Assembly: GCA_029717555.1 (NCBI GenBank)
Contig: JAMDHS010000023.1
Location: forward strand, 1-64,000
Direction: 5' to 3'
From: Peribolospora baueri
Taxonomy: Eukaryota > Basidiomycota > Peribolosporomycetes > Peribolosporales > Peribolosporaceae
DNA length: 64,000 bases
Positions within the stretch are counted from its first letter, which is position 1; every line of letters begins with the position of its first letter. Shown here piece by piece: positions 45,714-58,300 of the stretch. The translations under genes and the position numbers were made by a program. Under the pieces are notes generated by a model. That model ran no database searches and was not told the origin of the DNA. It saw only the letters and a program-made list of their open reading frames with translations.

Positions 45714-47488
45714 TCGCGCGTAGGTGAGGAGGAGAGGAGGACGGTTTGGCGATGGGCGATACAGACCACCGGCGGGTCCCTCCCGCCCGCCGCCATGACC
45801 GACGGTTTTTTTCTTCTTCGTGGCTGGCTCCTCGTCACTCTCTCTCGCTGTCTTCTTGGCGCGCGCCCCCATCCTATCCTATCCTATCCTATCCTATCCT
45901 GCCCGCTCGCTCGCTCGCTCGCCTGTGTTGCGGACGTACCCCCGCCCCCGAAAACGAGAATATTCTTCTACACGCGCCGTGCCGTTACAAACGTATCTTA
46001 GCCCCCCCCTCAACGCTCACCCTCCAAGTACCCATTTTTCGGCCTTCTCTTCTCTGTCTCTTTCTCTTTCACGTTTCTTTCTCGCTCTCTAATTCGACCC
46101 TCCCAAACCCCAACTCCCCAACTCGGTTGGAAGGTGCGGTGCGTCGGCTCCGCTCGCACCCTCCCGTCTCTTTCTCTTTCTCTTTCTCTTTCTCTTTCCT
46201 TCCTCCCTTCGCTTCCCTGTCGCTCGGTGTCCATTCGCCTTCTCTCTTTTTTTTTGTTCTTTTCGTTTCGTTTCTCTTCTTTCTTCGTCTCCTCTCTTGA
46301 AATCTCTTTCTACCTCCCGACTTTGCCTGACCAACCAGTCACTCGAGAGCGATTATTTTTTGTTTGTTGGGCGTTGAGACGGGACGAGACGAGACGGGCG
46401 CGCGTGCTATAGTGTACTCGGACTCCTCGTCCCCTTGTTTTCCATTCCGGTACGCAGACTCGGGGAGGTGGACGGCGGGAGCGAGGGATGCCGCTCGTCC
46501 AGTTCTGTTCTGTTCTGTGCTGTTTGAGCTCGTCTCTTGTTGACTTTTTTGAGACTTTTAAACCGGCCGGGTGGGCGGGCGGACGGGAAGTGGAGCGGTC
46601 GTCGGTGGGTCGCTGATGTGATTGAGAAGCGATAGGATGGGATACGAGAGGATAGGGTCGCATGCAAAACGAGCTCGCGCTCGTAGATACGTACGCTTGT
46701 CTTGCCTTGTCTTGTCTCGTCTCGTCTCGTTTTGTCTTCTTGTCTTCTCCGCACACCAGGCGGACTTGTCATCGCGATGCGACACGATACGGTACGATGC
46801 AATATGATACGATACGATACGATGTAAGCGTGTGTACGTATCTATCGGACAAGGCGAGGGGAGGTGATCGCCCCGGCTGCGCGTCCAACTCGCGGTGCGA
46901 CGCGGTTCGGTGCCGTGCTTATGCCGCCGGCCCGCCGGTGTGCCCGTCTTGCCCGCTTTTCCGTACTCGTACTCGCTTTCGTACTCGCTTTCGTATCTGC
47001 TTTCGTATTTCGTCGTCGTCTTCGTCGTCGTCTCTGCTCGCATTTCCTTCCATCCCACCTATTATTCACCTATCTGTCTATGTATACCCCGCTCGCTCGC
47101 TCAATCTCGATGCTGTGTCTGGCACGACCCCGGGCCTCCCTCGTCCGACAGCGGCGCAGGGCGACCCAACATCTAAGCGGTGGGAGAGCGGGGTGAGATT
47201 CGATCCTGGCCCTCCTAGAAGGCGGCCCTTTTGTCGGCATCTTTCTCTCTTTTATTTTTCTGCGACGAAGGAAGAAGATGAGAATGATCCGATCCGATCG
47301 GATCGACGGGCACAGTACAGCGCTTACGGCCTGCCTACTCCGGCCCCGCAACGCTCACGCTCCCTCGAACACGCTCGCTCGCGCACGCGCACTCTTTCTT
47401 TTCACGGAGGAAAACAACGACGTACACCGAAGCGGAAACGAGGTAGGTCGCCGCCCTTCTCTTCCCATGTACAAACCCGCTCGCCACC
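45714..47488. other. Convergent spacer with simple repeats
   Basis: A 1.8-kb spacer lies between the stops of MRN1 (+) and GYP1 (-). It holds TATCC repeats (45873-45900), (CGCT)n at 45904-45921, (TCTTTC)n near 46165-46200, and GATAC pentamers at 46781-46824. Frames in it are repetitive and match no family. Confidence 0.6.
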
Positions 47489-50454
47489 TCACTGCTGGAG
47501 CGGGATTGCGCTCGATTTTGTGAGATGATGCGCGTCGTGGAAGAGGGATTTCCACCTGATGTGCCCGTGCCCGAGTCGGAGAGACGCCGTCGGATGACTC
47601 GTCAGCATCACCGCACCTCTCCACCAGCGAAGAGCGACTGGGCAGGAGGAGCGATCGCCACTCACATGAACGCCTCACTCAAAAGCAGCTCCGCATCCTT
47701 GTCCGTCCAGTCCTGCGTCGGCAAGCTCTGGAGGAACATGATGATCCCCTGCCGTTTGTCCCGAGTCGAATGGAGGGGACAACAGAAAAGATGAGCGGAC
47801 GCGAAGGGCAAGCCAGTCTCGGAGATCCAACACACCTGAAAGTCCATGCCCTGTAGTTTGTCACTCCACTTGACCAGGAAGGCCGAGCAGACGTACACGT
47901 GAAACTGCGAGAACGCGTCTGCGCCTTCGGCCTACACGAACACCGCCAACGGGAGAGGCGAGGGTGAGACGTGTCCTTCACCTGCGCGACCGGTCGAAAG
48001 AAAAGCGACGACGACTCACGAGATAAGTGTCCCAGATGCGGATGATGTTACGCACGCTCATCTCTCTCATCAGCAGGCAGTTCATCCACCGGAAGGCAAA
48101 ATGCATAAACTCTACGTTCTGCGCTTGGAGGTGGGCGTGTAGCGGGGCTGACATCGGGTCGGCACGATGCGCGTGACGAAACAAAAGGGCAAAGCCAGTC
48201 AGGTCAGTGGGCATTCATGAGCAAAAAAATAAAACTCCCTTCTCACCGTCGATTCTCGCCACCAGCTCTGCCATTTTCTTGACCTGCCTTTGAATTCCCG
48301 GCTGCGCATGGGTATAATTGTCCTGGATACCATCCAAAAGTTTGCTCAGGCACCAGAACGTGTCGGCTTCGAGCGCTTCCAGCGCGCCAAGCGGCAAGCG
48401 AGAGACGTCGTACAGCTCGGCGTCCAGGCCTGAAGGAGAAGACAAGAGAAGAGCCAGTCAGGGACTAAGACGGAGCGCGCGGAATCCTTCAACGCTCACC
48501 GATGTATGCGCCGAGAAAGACGGTGAAAAAGGGCGTAGCGAGGTCGTTGATCCCCTGAACGTAGCCACTTGCCGGATGTCGAACAGCCCAGACGTACAGT
48601 ATTCGTTCGAGGCTCTGTGTAAGGCAAACGGGAGGAAGGCGCGCCGTCATCGTTGCCGCCCGCCTCACAACTAGAAGGGAAGCATGCACGCTCCCACTCA
48701 CCCTTTGCGTGCCGTCATACTGCCACAGCTGCGTGCCAGGCTTGGTCCGCGGAACGTCGATGGAGATCTGATGCCACATGGTCTGATTGAGCTCCTTACT
48801 GAACGCATACCGCGACGCTTCCGCGTACTCTGCGCGCTTCCGCGCAAGCGTCTCTCGCCGGATGGATCTGGATGTTGGGAGGTGTCCCTGTAAGGCCCCG
48901 AGCGAAAGTTGAGCATCACAGCGCGCCGCAGGAAGGGTCGACACAAAATGACATGGAAAGCGTGAGCGTCATCAAAAGCCACATATGAAACGGCTGTGGA
49001 GAGCGAACGCGCCACGGAGAGCACCTTCCTACGCACCAACAACAGCTGCCACGCCATCGGCCTCAACTCGTCCGGAATGCCCGACCAAGCCAGCTTGCGC
49101 AACTCGGCTACGGGTGTATTGAAAACGAACCGTGTCAGCGCCTTTGTCTCTAAGAGAGAGAGCGTGTATCGCATCGCTCAAAGTCTGTTTGACGCGACTC
49201 GAACTGACCCATGTCGACCTCCTCCGCCTCGAGACATTTGATGAACCTTTCCCGCCTCCTTACGGTCCTTACGCTATCGCTCCGTGCCCGCGTCCCCCAC
49301 CGACCATTGCTGGGCGTCGCTTCGGTCTGCAACGGCTCGTACCTCGGAGGGGAAATGCTCTGTTCTTTGCGACCAGTGGACGTAGGAGAAGACAGGCCGG
49401 GTCGGTGGAAGGCGGAGGCGGGGCCAACAAAGTCGTACGAGGAAGAGAGGCTGCCGGGCAAGGGCTGGTGGCCGTGGGCATCTGATGCGTCGCGTGAGGA
49501 GGAGGAGGAGTAGGATGAAATGGGTATAGGTATGCCTCTCCCGGACGTTGTAATGGGAGGGGAAGACGCGGACGGCGGTGCAGAGGTAGAGGAAGGGGCG
49601 GGTATGGACACCGACATGGTGGGCAAACCGCCCGACGTTCGATGAGGCTTGGGGATGGAGGGCGTCGCAGGCGAAGGTGGAGAGGTGGTTGAAGGGGAGC
49701 TCAAGCGGAGGAAGTGAAGGGCCGTCGTCGGATCTGCTCGCGCCACAGCGGAAACGAACCACGCGTCATTAGCGATGCAGACGACAGCGTCGTTCTCCGT
49801 CCACACCCCCTTACCTTTGACGAGATCATCTACATGACTGTGTACGACAGCGCTCATGATCTCGGACATCCTTCGCTTGCCCTTAGCGAACCCGATAGCG
49901 GCCACGCCCGCCTCCGTATCGTCGCTGTCGCCGTCTTCTTCATAAGCATGCTTGTGATCACGCAATGTTGAACCGGCTGTGGAATCGGAGGAGGTGGCCA
50001 ACGAGCTTGAAAGACCCTCGCCTTCCACCTTGCCATCTGCGCCCACGAGAGTCCAAGTCGCTGTGGGAACACGCGAGCGTGGCTTGAGCGGCGGGGAGCT
50101 AGGAGGCGATTTGACAGACTCGCTCGAACGTCCATTCGGCTTTCGGGATGAAGACGATCCAACGGCAACAGCGGCAGAGGCAGAGGCAGCCGCCGTCGTC
50201 GTCGTCGTCGCCCTATTGCTGCTGCCAGGAGCGGGCGGCCGGGAGGAGGCCGAGGAGACGCCCTCGCGCTCGACGAACGACTCGTCGTCCGAGCCGTCGT
50301 CCCACGCCTCCTCCTCCCAATCCAAAGGAGAGGCACCCACATCCTCCCTCTGTGCCGCGCCTAGAGTAGCCGCCGACGCTGATCTGGATGGATCATGTGA
50401 GGACGGAGCGGCCAATCGCGATCGCGGCGGGTTGGACAGTCCCAGAGAGTACAT
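47489..50454 (-). CDS. GYP1: Gyp1-type TBC-domain Rab GTPase-activating protein
   Basis: Gyp1 accelerates GTP hydrolysis on Ypt1/Rab1 at the Golgi. Exons (transcript order): 50454-49209, 49107-49037, 48887-48702, 48614-48500, 48429-48247, 48147-48020, 47931-47836, 47748-47666, 47555-47489, giving 724 aa. Residues 1-415 form a Ser/Pro-rich disordered region in one exon. The TBC domain starts at about 416 (AELRKLAWSGIPDELRP). It has the arginine finger (IDVPRT) and glutamine finger (SGYVQGINDL), plus MHFAFRWMNCLLMRE, IRIWDTYLAEG and LLSEAFMWKSLFHDA, which match yeast Gyp1 in order and spacing. The next gene, USO1, is divergent and encodes a Ypt1 effector. Confidence 0.95.
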
Positions 50455-50846
50455 GGTCGGCGGTTATTAGAGAGGGTGAGCGGGGTATCGACGGATGAGA
50501 GTCTAGAGCGTGAGGCAAAGTGGGAGCAACATCGACGACGGAGGAAGGACTCGAGGTGAGCTGAGGCGGTCGTGTAGCCCAGTCTGGCCGGTCCAGCTGT
50601 CCGCGATAGATGCGTCGACAGTTCGTGCAGTGGACTGGAGGAACGGAAGATGCTCACCGACGGCAATCACCTTATCACGTGCAGTCACGTGCCGTGTCCA
50701 CGTGCATCTGTCCCTGCTGCGGCTGGCAGGCCCGCCGGCCCCACCACTGGTCGTGCACGTCCTTAATACTTGGCCAGCACTCCTACCCAGACGGCTTCGA
50801 CGGCTCCTCGAACCACCCCCCCCCCCTCCCAGTCCCCCGTTTATCC
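50455..50846. promoter_or_regulatory. Shared promoter of GYP1 and USO1
   Basis: A 392-bp head-to-head spacer lies between the two start codons. It has a cluster of three CACGTG boxes and a C-rich tract just before the USO1 ATG. Both genes act on the same Rab step, so shared control would make sense; that is inference. Confidence 0.55.
50676..50704. promoter_or_regulatory. Three CACGTG boxes
   Basis: CACGTG occurs at 50676-50681, 50686-50691 and 50699-50704, with start spacings of 10 and 13 bp. They sit about 143 bp before the USO1 ATG and 222 bp before the GYP1 ATG. The motif is the binding site of bHLH regulators in fungi. Confidence 0.6.
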
Positions 50847-53800
50847 ATGGAGTGGCTCACACGAAGCTACGCCTCCCTCTCCACTCCCGCGGGTGGAGCG
50901 CAGGACGCTCCGTCGACGATCGCCAAACTCGCCGATCGGCTCGCCAGCTCCACGCTCCTCGAGGACCGACGAGCCGCCGTGCTATCGCTCAAGGGCCTGA
51001 GCAGGGACTGGAAGAAGGATGTCGGAGACATTGCTCTCAAACCTCTTGTTGCAGTGCTTGCCGACGACGCTCAGCATGATCCTGACCTCGCCAAGGCGCT
51101 CTTTGAGACGCTCAACACCGTCTGCGAGCGCGACGTCGGACAGGACGGCCGGCCGCTCAACGCCAAGGTGCGCGCCGCATTAGACCCCCCCTCCACCTCG
51201 CTCAAATGCTTCCTGTGGATTTTGATTGGCTAACGGCGAGTGTGCATTATCTTGTCTTCTACGAGCAGGACGACCTCGGGATTCGTTTCACTGACAGCTT
51301 CCTAGAGGTGCGGTTTGGTTGCCTACGCGGCGAGCGTGCTCGTCTCCCAAACCAGCTCACCCATCCCGAGACGATTCTTCTTCCTTTCTACCGTCGCTGT
51401 TTTCTGGCGCAGTCTCAAGAGCCAATACAAGCTCTTCTTGGCCTCCTTTCCCAGACCAACTTCTACACCCGGTTCTCTGCCCTCCAGTTCCTGTCCACAT
51501 TGTTGAGCAACCGAACAGACAAGGTGCAGGCTCAGGTTCTTGTCGCTCCTGGAGGGTGTGGAAGACTGCTGGAGTGTCTGGACGATAAGCGCGAGATCAT
51601 CAGGAATGGTGAGCGTCGCCATTCTGAACTCATGAAGCTTTGCACGCGAAGCTCAAGTTCCCTGCTCGACGACTGCAGAAACTCTTCTCCTCTTGACAAA
51701 CCTCACCGCGAGCAACGCGGACATTCAAAAGATCGTTGCCTTTGAAGGTGCCTTTGAGCGCTTGCTCGAGATTGTCCATCTCGAAGGAGGCATCGAAGGT
51801 GGGATCGTCGCCCAGGACTGCCTCGAGTGCCTTGGGGGCTTGTTGCGCTGGAATGTCAGCAATCAGGTGAGATTAACTGCACTGCTTGAGCCTCCCTTCT
51901 CTTTCCCACAGCGTCGAAAACGCGATTCTAGCAGATTGTTTCCTTCTTTTCTCCTCCCACCAGAACTACTTCCGCGAAGTCTCCGCCATCCCCCTCCTGG
52001 CTCCTCTCCTGCTCTACCCTGTCGCTCTGCCTCCTGCTGCCATGTCTCGCTCCGCAGAGGCGAAATACTCTAGGGAGCTTGAGACGTTCGCCATGCAGGC
52101 ATGGGACGAGCAAAAGGCCGTTAACGCGAGCTTGGTCATCGCTTTGGTGGGCCTTCTGGTAGGCGGACAGGGAAAGAGCAGGGAGGGTAATCAGGTACGC
52201 CAACTCCATCTCTTGACTGCCACTATTCGAATGTGCTCGAGATCATCGCTGATCTAGCTCTCAACCGATCGTCTGCTCCTGCCCGTTTTTCCGGTGGATC
52301 TAGAACGCCCTTCTTGCCTCCGGCCTGACAAAGTGCCTTTTCGAGCTCGCTCTAGCTAGCAGTGCTCCACCACTTCTTAAAGCGCAGGTGAGAAGTTACC
52401 TGTGCTTCCCTGTTCATTGACAAGAATGATAACTTGACCTGTCTACTTCTTGTCGATATGCAGGCTTTGAACGTGCTCGCGTCGGTCCTTCGTTCTTCCC
52501 GGCCGAATCAAGACTTCCTCTCCTCCCTTCTCATCTGTCCCCTCCTTGCTATCAATCCTGAACCCGCCTCCGATACCCCTCCCTCTCGCCAATCAGCGAC
52601 TTCTACTCCCCGCCGGTCCCTCGACTTGGACGCCGCTCGACCCGGCGGTGGGAAGTATACCCGCTTGCCGGCCCGACCCGCCATCTTGACACTCATTGCG
52701 ACTGCCATTCATGGCGGACAGATGTTTGGTTTCCGCGTGGCTGCTGTTAACTGCTTCGAAGTGAGTCGATGCTTGCCTCCTGTCTGATTCGAGTAGGCTG
52801 TGCTGTCTTTGGACGGGCAGTGACAGGACGTTGACGTTACATGGTGTTGTCGCTTCTTGCAGAGCTTCATCACGGGCAATCCAGATGCCCAACTCGGTAT
52901 TATTTCGACAATGTCTCCACCGGACAGCAACTCGAACGACGCTTCGGGTCCTGATCGACCACAGTCGGCCGGCACCTTGCTCCTTGCTGGCCTCTCAGAG
53001 TTTCCGACAACCACTTCCGCGTCCACCTTCGATCCTTATAAACCTCTCCTCTCCGCCATCCTCTTCTGCCACCTCATCCGCAACTCGGAGCAGTGCAAGG
53101 CCATTGCTCGAGAAGTCAGCTTTGGTGGCGACGCCAAAGACTCCTCTGCGAAGGAGGAAGCCGATGCGGAAGCGGATGAGGATGATAAGGTCAGCTTGGT
53201 GCACGTTCTGATCGGTAATCTGATGATGGCAGGACGAGAACAATCCGAGAGCGCGCGAAGAGCTCTGGGCAGCGCAGATGGTGACGCACACTTGCAGGCT
53301 GGGTCCGTTGCTTCTGCGGCGGATTGGGCGCGCGTCATGGTAGGCTATCTCGTCGTGCTGTGCACTTGGCTTTGGGATAGTCCTGGCACTGTGAGGGAAT
53401 TTTTGGGAGAGAGCGCCAACTTGCAGGTCGTAAGTCGTCGTTAAGGATCAACTTTTTTTTGTTTACGCGCTCTCTCCTGCCGAGGTATCTTGAACAATCG
53501 CTTCTTCTTCCTTCTTCTCACAGCTTATTCAACCGGTGGCTCAGTCGTCGGGCGTGGATCCGCTTGTGCAAGGCCTTTGCGCATTCCTCCTCGGTATCTG
53601 CTACGAGTTCAACACCGAGCCGGGACCCATCACACGGTGAGCAGTGCTGCCGTCACGCTCGTCACTTCTCTCCCATCGTAGGGGTGGGATGGGCGTCACC
53701 CATTTGACCGGCTGACCCGGTCGTTCTTCTGTGCCGCGTGCTTGCCGTTCTATTTCCAGCGCCACTCTCCACCCTATCCTTCACTCCCGAATCGGCGCAG

Positions 53801-54919
53801 ACCAGTTCTCAAGCCGCCTTATCCGTCTCCGAGACGACCCGCGCTTCCAGGCCGTGGGACCGGAGGTCTTCGAGATGCTGATGGAAGAACAGACGGGAAG
53901 AGGTGACGATCTCGGAGGCTTCTGGTTCGATTGGGCCTTTGTTGACTTTTGGAAGAATAATTATGGTGAGTACGCCATCGGGTGTCACGTCGCTTCTCGC
54001 AGTCAAGTTTGGTGCCGATGTGGCTGTTGCGTTACATTCGAAGCGAGAAGGATTCTGAGCCGTGGCTCCTTTCCCTTCCCTCCACGATAATAGTTACCAT
54101 CCAGCGCTCCATTCTCAGTGACCCAGATTCTTCTAGCCGACAAGGTAAAATTTGTTTATCGTCAGCAATCCAGCAACGCACTACGAGAACTGACACTTGC
54201 CCAACTCCCGACATATCGCCCAGCTCCGTCTAACAATGAGATGGAAGCGCTGCAGCAGGTGACCGCCCTGCGCGAAACTCTTAGCGTGCAGAGCCAGGAG
54301 ATCGAGCAACTCAACTCGAAGATGATGCAGATGCGCACCGCTCACGAGGAGGAGGTCAGTCTCGAGCTGTCTTCTTTTCTCATCGGTACATGGAGATGCG
54401 GGGGTTTGCGCTGTCGCTGATTCGCTGACGCGTTTTTCCTGGAATTTCGCCTTTTTTGCGGCGCGATACGATCTGACCACGAACGCAGCGAGAAGCCCTT
54501 TTGAAAGAAATCAACACGCTGACGCGCCAGACTGTCGAGTTGAAGAGCGAGCTGGACGCAACGGCGCGGGAGAAGCAGGGGGCGGAGAAAGAGCGAGATG
54601 AGGTGCGCGCCAAGCTCGAGGCAGCCGCGGAGAAAGGCGGAGGCGAGGAGGGTGGTAACGGAGAAGGGGAGCGGGAAGACCTGCTTCTGTGAGTGATGAG
54701 TTGTTCCACTGATCTCCATTCGCAAATGAAAGCCCATCACCGTGATCTTCTTCGTCTAACCGCTTCATTGTGCATTCCCTCGTTCCTGCCTCATTTGTTC
54801 CGTTCAGCTTGCTCGAGGAGTTGAGCGTCAAGCGAAGAGCCGACAAGGCCAAGCTCAGGGAGCTCGGTCAAGAGGTGTCCGACTCTGACGATGATGACGA
54901 GGACGAGGGCGAGGAATAG
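50847..54919 (+). CDS. USO1: Uso1/p115 vesicle tether
   Basis: Uso1 is a Ypt1/Rab1 effector that tethers ER-derived COPII vesicles to the Golgi. Exons: 50847-51167, 51269-51307, 51413-51608, 51679-51866, 51964-52194, about 52304-52387, 52464-52760, 52863-53429, 53524-53636, 53760-53965, 54094-54144, 54224-54354, 54489-54688, 54808-54919, about 911 aa. The armadillo-like head runs to about residue 770: TIAKLADRLASSTLLEDRR, LGLLSQTNFYTRFSALQFL, CLECLGGLLRWNVSNQNYF and LCAFLLGICYEFNTEPGP. A coiled coil follows (EMEALQQVTALRETLS onward), then a very acidic end (VSDSDDDDEDEGEE), as in p115. It lacks the huge rod of yeast Uso1 (1790 aa). The fifth-to-sixth exon junction is the least certain. Confidence 0.93.
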
Positions 54920-55305
54920 AAGACAGCAGATGCACGCGTTTGTGCGTGTGATGGAGATTTCTTCGCAGATTTGCTAGCTAGGTGCTTGTGCGTTTTGCAA
55001 CCGTACTCATGCGGAACTGGTTGACTGAGTCAGAAGCAGAAGGAGGGGAGACATCTCAGAACCGCGCTTGCCCTGTCCAAGGTGCGATCTTGGAGGCGGA
55101 CAGAAGAGACGATAAACATGGCCGGAATGGGCTTTCTGCTGAACATCCGTCACCCTTGTTGGCGGAGGTATCGAGATGCATTAAAGCTCGGCAGAATGCT
55201 CTCCGTCCGAGTGCTATAGTACATGCGATCAAGAAGGCAAACTGGCCAAAAATGACGAAGTATAGATCGAACAGAAAGGAGGCGGCGACGCGACAAAAAA
55301 ACGAA
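54920..55305. other. Convergent 3' spacer
   Basis: A 386-bp spacer lies between the stops of USO1 (+) and the dynactin gene (-). Nothing recognisable was found. Confidence 0.6.
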
Positions 55306-58300
55306 CTAGGCGATACTAGCTATGGTTCTCAGCCCGCCGGGCCCATTTCGCGACGACACAGATGTTCGACCGCCGCCCGTCGTCGTCGACGTGACCCACT
55401 TGCGCTCGCCGAGTCGCTCTGTGAGCCTGCGCACCCGATCGCGCATGACCTTTGCCTGTTCCTTCTGCACGCGATACTGATGTTCGGGTCGCCACTCTGC
55501 CCTTTGCCAAGCTTGACCCGCTCTTATATGGGAAAGGTCCACGACACGCGGCGTGGAGGTGAGACGCAGAATCTCCCTGTAGAGTACCTTGCTCTCCTTG
55601 CCGAGAGCGGCGGCATCGTCGGCAGAGCCCGCCGCATCGGCAAGGGCCGTTTCATCGGTGGTGCCCATCGTTCTTGAGGGTAGAGGACCCTTACCGCTAA
55701 GTTGGTCGATGACCGGCAAGCGTTGAAGAGTAACGAGGAGATCTTGGCTCTTGAGGAAGGTGTTTTCGGCGCGCAGGAAACGCACAGCCCCGCGCAGAGA
55801 CTCGATCTATCGCGATGTGACGACGAACAATGAGGCGGACGAAATGAACAATCGGCAATGATACATATGGTCGGGACCCTGATCACCTACCTGCTCGATG
55901 AGATACGACGTCTCTAGACTTCCACCAGCTGCTGGGCCAACTTCTCCATCGATTGTCGCAGCACCTGACGATGCTGCAGTAGAAGAGAGGCCAGTCTGCT
56001 TTAGCCACAGCCTATGTGCTGTTGCGACGGCACGCATATCCCAGTCCTGAGCGTCATCTCACCTCCGCCAGCTTGCATGGGGCCGGCTTTTTGAAGCTTG
56101 TCGTAGTCCTCGCGCAGGGCTTCGATCTCCTCCTGCAAGCCCTTGGAATGGTCGTCGTACTCCTTCGCTTGCTTCTTGGCTTTTGCGAGGTCGGATTCCA
56201 GCTCTGTGATCGCCTCGGCCTGTCATAGCAGGACGAGCAATAACGTATGAGTAAAGCTTACCCGACTGGAGACCTTGGTTAGTTTGCGTAGGATAAGCCG
56301 CACCCGTCCCTACCCACCTGCTTCTTGATTGTCTCGAGCCTCTTCTCCATGAGCTCGATCTTGACAGCGGACTCCTGCAACGCTTGGTCCTGAAAACCAG
56401 AAGACACCCCAACAGTAAAAGCCATTAGCGGAGATCACAAGACATCATGTCAATCAAAAGTCTCTCGCTCACCCTCGTTTTGACTTCGCGAACAAGGTCC
56501 TTGACATCCTCGTTGAGCTTCGAGACCTTGCGCTCTGCGTCCACATTGACCGCGGCGTTCTGCTTCATTTGCTGGACACGTGCGAGCCACGGGCCTTGGC
56601 CACCGACTGAGGACATGCGAGGCCACGCAAAGATGGCTTGAGCCTTGTTTTGCAGACAAGAGCAGAAAGCCGAAACTGACTCACTCTGAATGACATATTC
56701 TTTCTCCTCAGCCGTCTGAAGCACGGTCGCAAGGGATTGTGCCAGGTGGGCAGTGGACGCCAGAGGTCCCGCCCAGTGGTTAACGTCTGTTCGTCCGAGA
56801 GCCTCCTCGGTGGCGTCCTCGATGAATTGCAGCATGTTTGACATCTCGAAAGGCATCTTCGCTGTCCGGACTTCCGTGGTGTACATGGCCACTGATTCCG
56901 CCAGCTAGGGATGGAAGAATACACAGACGAGTTAGGCGCTAGCTGATTGAGCGGGTAGCGGTTAACAAGCGGAAAAGATCCTTACGCGAGTCGCAAATAC
57001 GACGAGCTTGGAACAGAGCTCGGCAAGGGTAGGCAGTGTAGAAATGCTGTCACCGCGCACTGCCTCCGAGTTCCGAACGAGGTTTGTTAGCCTTCGGAGG
57101 AGCTTCTTAGAGGGCACCTTGCACGATTTGACGTTGTGCAGGATCTGTTGCATCGGGTCGAACACGTCGTCGTCGAGATTCTTGCCGGCCAAGTCCCATT
57201 CCACCTCTGCATTTTTCATCACGTTGAAAGAGAAAGACGTTCAAATGAAGGGATAGTCATGAGAGCACAGCCATGCATCGCTTGGACCATCTCAAAGACC
57301 TACTCACCGGGATCCTTGGACAACACAGCGATCGACTGCTTGGCAAAACCAATGGCAGCCGCGAGCGTGTCAAGATCGAGATCAAAGGTGGCCGCGCATC
57401 CGAGCTCCCTTTCACCGAGGTCCGTGTCAGCTTCGTCGAACTGAGTGTCGAAGAGGTGGTCGAACTGGGCAATGAATCTGGAAGCGACAAAGTACGGAAA
57501 TGGGTAGAAGTGAGAACGACCTCTAGCGCCTCAGAGCAAGACGCTGGAACGAGGAATCCGCGTGTACGGCGCCTTCTTCCACGCGTGACTCACTTTCCGA
57601 ACTCTCTTCCGCACTCAGCCTCCCTCAACTCCTCTCGTCGAAGCATCTCAATAAAGCCGTCCACCTTGCGCTCCACGCTCGTGAGATCGTGGTAAACGCG
57701 ACCGATCTTCAGGAACATCTCGACGGAGCACGCTTGGAGTACGGCGACGATGCGACGGTTCAATGCGGAGAAGTGGGCGAGGCGGTTGCGCATCTGGCAG
57801 ATGGCAATCATGTTCTCCGGAACGATGGTGTTAAGGCTCTCAGCGATGTCGTGGTTTTGTTCTACGACTTGCTTGATCAGATCGGACTTGATGGCCAGAC
57901 GTTGGAAGAAGAGGAGGGCGTTCACAGAGTCGGCATCGGCCTCGAAGAAAGCGGGTGGAAGGTAAGGCTGCGCAGGCAAAGCAATACGGACAAAGAGCGA
58001 CGAGTCAGACGCAGTCCTCCTTCGTAGGTTTAGATTCCATTTCGAACTCCTCCCGCCACTCACCTTGGTCATCTTCAAATTCTCCATCGCCTGGGATGCC
58101 TCCATCTTGCCGAGTTCGAGTTCGATCATCTTGGCCTGGGATTTGAGCGCCGAGGACTGGAGCTTCAGATTCAGGTTGAGCATAGCCTGTGACTGGCTCG
58201 TCAGCTCTTTGGACTCCGAGCTCTGCGTTTGCTGTTGTTCTCGGAGTTGTTCGAGGTCGCTGCGCGTAGAAGTAAATGCGCATATGTCACATGAGCTTGT

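Noticed and set aside
44256-45872. Open frame of about 538 codons opposite MRN1
   Set aside because: It is an antisense shadow of the RRM-coding strand, rich in His/Val/Asp/Gly without domain resemblance.
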